The notes beneath the pieces were generated by a model. That model saw only the letters and a program-made list of their open reading frames with translations. It made no database searches and was not told the DNA's origin. Position numbers and translations under genes: made by a program. Shown here one piece after another: positions 57,501 through 64,000 of a stretch of DNA of 64,000 bases; position 1 is the first letter of the stretch, and each line of letters starts with the position of its first letter. Source of the stretch: Nectonema munidae (lineage: Eukaryota; Nematomorpha; Nectonematoida; Nectonematidae); contig JAUIRK010000069.1 of NCBI GenBank assembly GCA_030549495.1, positions 434,001 to 498,000 on the forward strand, in the 5' to 3' direction.

Positions 57501-60136
57501 GAGCGCTAAACAACGAAGTTAGTAAATGTCCCAAATTTGGTATATTGAGGACTCAAGGAGATAAATTACTTGGCTTAAAAGTTAGCTTTTTGGAATCGTC
57601 ATCTCAATTAGCCTTGCTTTTATATAAGATATATTTTTTAGGAATCCATACATTCTTATCAAACAGTTCCTTTTAACTTTTTAGTTAAATTTATTGACGA
57701 ATTTCATCATCCTTCTGTTGAGTTTTTAAGGAAAGTTTGTCGAAATGTCAAAAATTATGCTGAACATATAATATAGTGGCTTCTTATTTCTGCATCCATT
57801 TTTGCTCTATTTTTTATTTTCAACACAAATTGTCTTCAAACATCTACTTCATAATTGCCAAGGTAAATTTTCACATTTAATTTTCCTGCAATATATTTAC
57901 TTACCATTTTTATTCCATTATTTTTTATATTTTATATTATATATATTTTATTTTTGTCATTATAGCAATGTCTATTCTGTCCAAATTAGTAATTCACTTT
58001 TTTAATTAGCATTTAAAAAATATAAGATTATTCTTTCGTGTAAGAAATCTGTCAAATAAGTACAAAGGACGTGCGAAAGAGTATTAAGGCAAACAAGGCT
58101 TGGTTGATATACAGAAATAAGTAATGAAACTCAAAAACTTGCATGTTTCATTTGGAAACTGAGTGAAATGTCGTTAAATAACAGCAAAAGCTACGTACCT
58201 GAGTAAATCACATCATCTTCACCACAACTAAGAGCTCCCCAGCGCGTGTAGACCACTTTTTGCTGACCTAAAGTTGAAGAAGTTCAAAGAAAAGTTTTAG
58301 AGTCCTTCCCTTCAAGATATCCTTTACAAGTGGTAGAAAATTAGTTTTGGGAAAATTTTGAGAAGCAGACCTCTTGTTCGAATTGTCCTCCCGATTTTTA
58401 AGAGAGAAGTGGGATATGTGCTTTTCATAAGTTAAGAAGCAAATGAATAGCTAAATTTAAAATTAATTTCCTACCTAATTATTTAAATAAATGAGTAACA
58501 TTATTAACAGGAAATAATTCATGATTCGATTGATTCTGATAATAATTCTTTGCAACTAACATTATTATGGGTAAAGAAAGCTAGGACATTGCCCAACGAC
58601 CATTTTTATTAATAATGCTTCACTTCAAAAGGTGAAGCCGTTTTAAAAGAGAAGAAGTTCAATTTTTTAAAAGCTTTTTCTCTGCATTTTTGAAATGCGT
58701 GTAGGAGATCGAGACCACACTTAGGCTCCTCGTGTAACATGTGGGTGTTGCGGATCAAATTTAGAAAGTTTGCTAAGAGGGGCAGGAATATGCATCGTAA
58801 TCTCATGAATATGCAAAGAACCTAAAATTCATCAAATTGATTGTTACTTTCGTATGAAAGAAATTACAGTGTGCAGGTAGAAGGGAAAAATGTATAGGTA
58901 GTATTGCAGTTTAAGAGCTTTTCAAAATGCAAGTATGCCATCAATGTTGTTAGGAAGAAAGTGAGTATTTTTCAATTCCAAACTACAAAATACAGAATCG
59001 AAATCGTCTTAAAATTTAAATAAACAAAATTTTGTTACGTGGTGTTATACGTGTGTACTTAAAATGCTCAGTTCAATTCTGTTATTTTTTTTCCATTTCA
59101 ATTTTTTTTTTCGACTCTATTCTTTTACCAATTTTTCATTTTTATTGCGTACATATAAAAACAAGCCAAAAAAATCAGTAAAAACGTGTAGAATGAAAGT
59201 TTCAACAAATTTTGCAATAAGTTTGAACTTTAATCTCAAAATTTAATTGAAAAATTCTTTCCAATGAAAATTAATTTTCATCTGTCAATCAAAAAGCTAT
59301 CAAGGTTTTGAATTAAAATGTCCCATAGATTTTTTTTGAATTTAAAAAACATTGTAATACAATTACTTGCATTTAATTTAAAATGAAGAACAAATTAGAT
59401 TTTTGATTGATAGATCAAAATAAATTTTTATTTAAAAGAATTTTTCAATTTGAATTTTGAGTTTTTTAAAACATAAGATATTTTTATTTTAAAATTTGAT
59501 AGATTTTTGACAGTGATCTTAAAGGGAATTTTGATTGGAACAACACTTTAAAATTAAAAAAGACATTAGAATCAAAAAAAGATAAAATAGAACTAAAAAG
59601 GTATATATTTATAATAAAAACAAAATGACAATAGACAATATTTAAAATAAGAGAAGATATAGCAAAAAGGTAAGAATGGGGATCTCTGAAAATTAGCGTC
59701 TCATTTTGGGGGTGCTTTCACACCATGCCCCACCTTCTGAGAATACGAGAGTTGTGGTAAAGGATCAAGGTTGAAAACAAGGAAATGAAATGGGAAGAGA
59801 GAAATGACCTTCAGATGTAGCGAGTTTCCTTGTAAATGTGAGCTGTGATGTGTTGATGTTTTGGAAAAGCGTAATAATATAATTATAATTAAAAAAAAAA
59901 AAAGTATACATGTAATATTTTTTCACCAAGTCACAAAATAAAAAAGTGAAGCTAATTGAATTAACTGTAAACTGTCGCGAGTAAGCTGAAACAAGCTTGC
60001 TCATTCATTAATCTCTCTCAGCCTTTGCAAAAAGATCGCAGCACTATGCGTACTAATAGCTCGAAGCTCAATATCACTCACCACACTCATCAACGACAAA
60101 ACCGTTTTTAATTTGGATGAGAAATAGGCATTAATG

Positions 60137-60178
<42 letters not shown>

Positions 60179-60204
60179 TGCTGTTAATGATGATGATGTG
60201 GTGA

Positions 60205-60235
<31 letters not shown>

Positions 60236-62815
60236 TCGATTTCATGTTCGCGAAATTACACGAAGGATTCTGAGACAAGAGGAGACGACGTGTGTGCGTG
60301 TGGAGTGGAGTGGAGATGCTTCACGATAAGGAATGCTGATTTAATTAGCTGGATTGAAAGTCATTCAAATATCACTTTTCAAAAAGCCTTTTACACGAAT
60401 GATTTAACAAAAAGTCATTGATACAAATTTCCATTATAGCAGAAAGTAGAAGCCTTTGAATATAGGATACCCTGGATGCTACACATGTAAGTGTTTCTTC
60501 ATCAATGTTCTAATTTATTTAAATGAAAGCATCGCCACCAACTGGTAAATCTTAGCTTAAAAGCGGAAAACTTTTGGAGAAAAAAGGATCCCCTGTGTCC
60601 CTTTTTAAGAATAGCGCTCCTCATTTTGAAGAATAATGCTATAATGTGGGCACAAAACAAAATGGAAAAAAGAAAATATCTCAAAAAATTAAAGGAACTA
60701 TTTTAGTTAGATTTTTAAAAAAAATAAATTACATATAAGTATGAAGTTTTATGAATTATTATTATCTTAAATTTATATACGTTTTGATTACAACTTCTAG
60801 TAAACGACAAGCTTGATTTCTCATATATTCAGAGTTCTATCTTAATTTGGAGCTTTTAAAGAACAGGCGACCACCGCGTTTTTTTAAAAAAAATCTGTAA
60901 ATGAAATAGGACCCTTGTTATTCAAATGGTCCAAACTTTTTTTTATCATTCTGCAAGGTGGTGATAGCTGGAAGATGTGATTTCTTTAAATCAGTTATAA
61001 AATTAGTTAATTTCTTTTGTAATTGAATACAGGATCCCGTATCATTGAGATTTGAAGGGTGCCAGATTAGCGATGTATTATTTGATTAAAATAAACTAAG
61101 CGTACAAACAAACCAATCATCATGTCTTGAATTTAAAATTTTTGGATTAATCTATTCTCAAATATATTGTTAACTTTTCTTTAAAAAAACTAAGTTTTTG
61201 GAAACAAAATCCGCCCTGGATTTCTGATAGTACCAGATTAGTGATTTCTGGATTAGTGTTAGGCCATGTGTAGTTGCAAATCGGGAATGGCAGAGCCTAA
61301 AGTCTTACATCATGCTAAGTTTGAAAAATGCGTGCTTTAGGAGAAAGATTTTTGTACGAATGATGCTGATATTTACAAAAGCGTGAATAGGTTTTTAAAA
61401 ATTTAAATATATATTAATTAAAAAGTTTCAGAGATTCGGTTTTTTCTCTTCCTTGAATTAGGAGAGCGATAAAATCAATAAGTCAATTAAAAATTAAAAG
61501 TTAATTGGGTAACAAGCTAATAGCTTTTTCTCTATTTGAGTTATTAGCGTTCCATGTGGAAGAACTTTTTGTGAAAGTGAGGACAACTTTTAAATAACTG
61601 AACTATACAATTGTTGATGCTCCCGCGTAATTGGCAGTTTTTTAAATTACAAAATATACAAATTTGTCAATTGGTTCGTTGTGTAAATAAAGTAAATCTT
61701 ATTTTGATCAAAGATACTTCAAACGATGTCTCTAGATGTATGCGCGCTTCAAGGTTGCCTTTTTAATCCAATTTATGTAAAAATTATGTGTAGAAATAGA
61801 TAAAAATAATAATAATAATAATAATAATAATAATCAATAATTTGCACACCTAATAATGGATTGGAAAAGCTCGCATTGATTTGATAGATTACTTTGTGTA
61901 TCATAGCTCGTCTTAACCCATTTACGACCAATGTTCCTATTTTGGAACATAAGTAATTTCATCTTCGTCTGCTTTTTTCAACGACTTTGAATATAAATCG
62001 TCTGCGTTTTTTTAGATATCGTCTGCTTTGCTTGGTCTAAAATGGGTTAATCCCAGGTATAATCTATCTCTGCCTTTTACGATGTAATGCAAAGAAATTT
62101 TATTTTTTATCAAACGCCTCTTAAGGAGCATTCGCTTTGGTTCGGTCCTTATTTTTTAAAGATCACGTACGGTCTAGTAGATGTATGTTAAAGTTCGGTT
62201 CGGCCAGGTTCAAACTAAGGGCGTTTGGTTTACTCCTATTCGTGAAATTATGAAGACAGGACTTTGAACAGGTCTACCAACATCATCTTCATTACCGCCA
62301 TGACGTCATCGGAATTCCAATAATATAATGTTTTTCTTCAACTTTATCATCTTCATAATCTCAACGTCAACATGGCGGACAGCATGAAGAGTAATCTTGT
62401 TATGGTAAAATAAATAACACCATATTATCCTATAATCTAATCACGTATGTCTTGAAAGGAGTAAAATGCGTGACAATCATAAGTAACCCAGCCAACGAAC
62501 CAATCAAAACAAGCGTAAAAGGCATCAATCATGTAAGTGTAGAAGTGAGTTAAAGCACTTACTCCTCACGATGCGGCAAATTGTGCAGTCGCCGTCTTCG
62601 CCCTTGTCTCCCTTGAAGCCTCGGTCTCCAGTCACTCCATCGAAACCACTCGGACCCACCTCTCCCCTATCTCCTTTCACGGAGAGGCCAGCGGTGCCCG
62701 TTGTTCCTTTGTGGCCTTGCTGGCCTTTGGGCCCAGTGAAGCCGATTTCACCACGAGATCCTCTTTCTCCCTTTGCTCCAGTCTGGCCTTTCACTCCATG
62801 CAGTCCTTGTAAGCC
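51234..62815 (-). CDS. Short-chain collagen C4-like secreted protein (3' part, four exons)
   Basis: Exons in transcription order: 62570-62815, 58199-58262, 54663-54852, 51234-51525; phases 0, 1 and 2 close at each junction. The first is Gly-X-Y collagen repeat with one interruption (GLSVK), ending CTICRI. The others form the Cys-rich globular domain of short-chain C4/spongin-type collagens: VVYTRWGALSCGEDDVIYSG; GNGANYLCLPQAPHWAKVQ; then MIPAFTECPAEWSLAYEGYL and ending HEISCVVCLR. Such proteins are extracellular matrix components. The domain is complete with its Cys pairs, so the gene looks functional. The 5' exons (signal peptide, more repeats) are not in view. It is distantly reminiscent of the type IV collagen NC1 fold, but the motifs fit the short-chain family better. 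Confidence 0.88.
52014..52332. mobile_element. Fold-back element, arms of about 90 bp
   Basis: ATTTCATTAGAAGGATATCT and CATCAGCTAAATACAGA on the left recur as reverse complements on the right (AGATATCCTTCTAATGAAAT; TCTGTATTTAGCTGATG). A 135-bp AT-rich loop lies between. No coding capacity. Confidence 0.88.
53537..53690 (+). mobile_element. tRNA-derived SINE, best-preserved copy
   Basis: The head is tRNA-like: GGGGCGTGAG, A box TGGTTGGTTAGATGCTGG, and B box GGGTTCGATCC about 38 bases on. The tail has TCGAT, CGATGAAAACACC and GGTACCATTTTACC. Three other copies lie in this window in the opposite orientation. Confidence 0.8.
54663..54852 (-). CDS. Collagen gene, penultimate exon
   Basis: Acceptor TTCCATTTCAG, donor GC/GTAATC. 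It codes FIASGHALHPGNGANYLCLP and then FGARYNLY, the family's ANYLCLP block. Phase 1 in, phase 2 out. Confidence 0.9.
54853..56700. other. Collagen intron 2, distal part
   Basis: AT-rich. Nothing recognised apart from a mildly GC-richer patch at 55500-55700. Confidence 0.4.
56707..56765 (-). repeat. Hammerhead-like hairpin motif, copy 2
   Basis: On the minus strand TCTGAAGA, a GGCGC...CCCC block, then GAAACTAGTAGG. CTGAAGA fits the CUGANGA core exactly and GAAAC fits the second core strand, but the stem pairs imperfectly. Confidence 0.4.
56766..57163 (-). pseudogene. LINE reverse transcriptase fragment
   Basis: Minus strand. VMKSYRATKTRIKTKYGYSD, IKIGLHQGWVLRTLLF and SGLPYEILYADDL are the consecutive blocks of a LINE reverse transcriptase, including YADD. 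The family form is GLHQGSVLSPLLF, so several substitutions have accumulated, although the frame is still open for about 130 codons. Both ends are truncated, and hairpin repeats (56707-56765, 57166-57240) flank it. Confidence 0.85.
57166..57240 (-). repeat. Hammerhead-like hairpin motif, copy 3
   Basis: On the minus strand TTTGAAAA, a perfect stem GGAGT/ACTCC with loop CCAT, then GAAACTTG. It has the same layout as copy 2 on the other side of the LINE fragment, and both are followed by TTATT-containing AT-rich DNA. Confidence 0.4.
57241..58198. other. Collagen intron 2, proximal part
   Basis: AT-rich with a GC-richer patch at about 57390-57500. No gene seen. Confidence 0.35.
58199..58262 (-). 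CDS. Collagen gene, exon opening the globular domain
   Basis: Acceptor TTTAGGTCAG, donor G/GTACGT. It codes QKVVYTRWGALSCGEDDVIY and S; YTRWG and a following Cys are the family's opening motif. Phase 0 in, phase 1 out. Confidence 0.88.
58263..60134. other. Collagen intron 1, distal part
   Basis: AT-rich; no exon or element recognised. Confidence 0.4.
60135..60233. repeat. (GAT)n microsatellite
   Basis: Two GAT arrays separated by about 10 bases (GTGCTGTTAA). Confidence 0.95.
61805..61834. repeat. (AAT)n microsatellite
   Basis: About ten AAT units in collagen intron 1. Confidence 0.9.
61913..62050. mobile_element. TTAA mini-element E11
   Basis: Left end TTAACCCATTTACGACCAAT and right end TTGGTCTAAAATGGGTTAA. 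Palindrome TGTTCCTATTTTGGAACA, then three CGTCTG words. The only copy found outside HERPUD; it lies in collagen intron 1. Confidence 0.9.
62570..62815 (-). CDS. Collagen gene, Gly-X-Y exon
   Basis: 82 codons, phase 0 at both ends. GLQGLHGVKGQTGAKGERGS starts a run of Gly-X-Y triplets with one break at GLSVK, ending GEDGDCTICRI. Acceptor AATCCAG, donor GTGAGG. It is GC-richer than its surroundings. Confidence 0.92.
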
Positions 62816-63064
62816 CTGGATTTAAAAACACAAAACAAACTTTCACAAGATGAAAAAACGCGCGCTTCCAAGGTTAAACAAATAGAAAGAGTATTAAAAT
62901 TCTTCACATACAAAGCAAGAGCATCTCCATCACAACTTTCTGCTCGCCTCTTCTCCCTCTGCCAGGAAGACATATCCGCACTTCCCTATCTCAGCGTAAG
63001 TACATATGAGCAATTTTTTTGAAACATCCCTACTTTTGTCTATTCAAATTTGTTCCGCAATTTG
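62816..63064. other. Upstream intron of the collagen gene (5' exons not found)
   Basis: No further Gly-X-Y exon is visible between here and the window end. Confidence 0.4.
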
Positions 63065-63306
63065 CATAATAGTTGATTGACAAGTGTCCAACAACCAGTT
63101 TCTAAATGCGCCAAATTTTTGGAAACCCTTTGTCGGGGTCAGCATTAATGTAGAAATAGCATTAGTGTTAGTATTGGGGTTAAGGTTGGGTTTCGTGTTA
63201 GTGCAATGCTGCATACATACATTACATACACGTTTTTTGACATTCTTGACACAAACTTTCCTATTTATTTGTATTAATACACGCGTGACACTCAAAACAT
63301 CCAGAC
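63065..63306. repeat. Dispersed repeat, copy 2 (first copy at 38618-38855)
   Basis: Same order of words as copy 1, including GGGGTTAAGGTTGGGTTT and CTTGACACAAACTTTCCTAT. Confidence 0.75.
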
Positions 63307-63368
63307 ATACTATACAATTCAAAAATAGTTAATCAATGAGAAGATAGATAAATAATATTATATATTGA

Positions 63369-63520
63369 AGGTAAAGGTGCCATGGGGTGTTTTCATCGAG
63401 AAGGCACGATTGCGCAGCTTGTATCGAACTGTGAGGAAAGCAGGCTTGATGCAGGATCGAACCCAAGACGTTGAGTTATCGAAATCCCGTATCTAACCAA
63501 CGGTACACTCACACCCCCTC
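63369..63520 (-). mobile_element. tRNA-derived SINE copy
   Basis: Minus strand: GGGGGTGTGAGTGTACCGTT head, TGGTTAGATACGGG, B box GGGTTCGATCCTGC, tail ending CCATGGCACC. Full length and close to the copy at 53537. Confidence 0.8.
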
Positions 63521-64000
63521 TTGTAAACCCTTTTTTGTAAACAAATGTACAAAGATGAGTAAAGTAAGTTTTATAATCCATTTTAAAAATGAACACTTTA
63601 TTTACAAATATGATCTAAAATGAATTGTTAAAAGTATAATATTTTTTTATAAGAGTTTTTTTATACCTATTTTAAGGTCGGGCCCATCTCAAAAGACCTT
63701 GTTGGGTGTATAGGCCTAACTTTTTTTTGTTAAATACACTTTTTTTTTATAATAAGCCAATTGTATGTAGCTATAGGTAAAGGTGATAATACAAAGTTTG
63801 ACCCCCAAGTTTAGACTTTTAAAAGTTTTGCAAATCTACAATTTTTAGTTCCATTTTGTCTTTTTGCGAATCTTTTTGGTTGTTTTTGTAAATTTTTTTT
63901 TTGTAATTTTTGTTCTATGAAGGGGTCGTCGGGTAAAAAAGTTTGCCGATCCCTGATCTATAATAATATTAACTCATTTTAGATAAATAAAAAAAAAATT

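Noticed and set aside
62571-62825. Pro/Ser-rich + strand open frame
   Set aside because: It is the antisense of the Gly-X-Y collagen exon.

Overview
This is an AT-rich, repeat-dense stretch of an invertebrate animal genome with long introns and small exons. The clues are GT-AG introns of up to about 6 kb, a short-chain collagen C4-type gene (a family I associate with sponges, cnidarians, molluscs and other invertebrates), and many repeat classes (DIRS-like, LINE, tRNA-derived SINE, hAT, Tc1/mariner, piggyBac, fold-back elements). A cnidarian such as a hydrozoan would fit, but nothing here fixes the species.

Three host genes can be built from exons whose splice phases fit. (1) On the + strand, about 6.07-12.78 kb, is an unrecognised Ser/Lys-rich protein of about 372 residues in six exons. 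(2) On the + strand, 23.73-44.45 kb, is a clear HERPUD (HERP) homologue, an ER-membrane ubiquitin-like protein of ER-associated degradation. Eight exons cover the UBL domain through the C terminus. The reading phase between exons 7 and 8 does not close, which predicts one more small exon. (3) On the - strand, 62.8 down to 51.2 kb, are the last four exons of a short-chain collagen C4-like secreted protein: Gly-X-Y repeats followed by a complete Cys-rich globular domain. Its 5' end lies beyond the window or was not found.

Layout: 0.1-1.7 kb holds a DIRS-like retroelement fossil on the - strand. Gene 1 follows, with a hAT miniature element in an intron. A Tc1/mariner fossil lies at 14 kb and an I-like LINE with an RNase H-like part at 15.3-17.9 kb. 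AT-rich DNA with fold-back repeats runs from 18 to 22 kb, and a second LINE relic lies at 22.6-23.4 kb. The HERPUD introns are packed with miniature elements, nested hATs and SINEs. Between the genes (46-50 kb) are a BED-finger/hAT-like transposase relic, a hAT miniature element and a piggyBac relic. The collagen introns hold a fold-back element, a SINE, a LINE relic and microsatellites.

The most striking unexplained signal is a set of eleven elements, mostly 120-140 bp, bounded by TTAA. Each has end arms that pair within the copy but differ between copies. In most, a short palindrome of copy-specific sequence sits at a fixed place, and CGTCTG/CTTCTG motifs follow at about 32-33 and 20-21 bp spacing. 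All eleven copies I found lie in introns of the HERPUD and collagen genes, seven of them in HERPUD intron 1.
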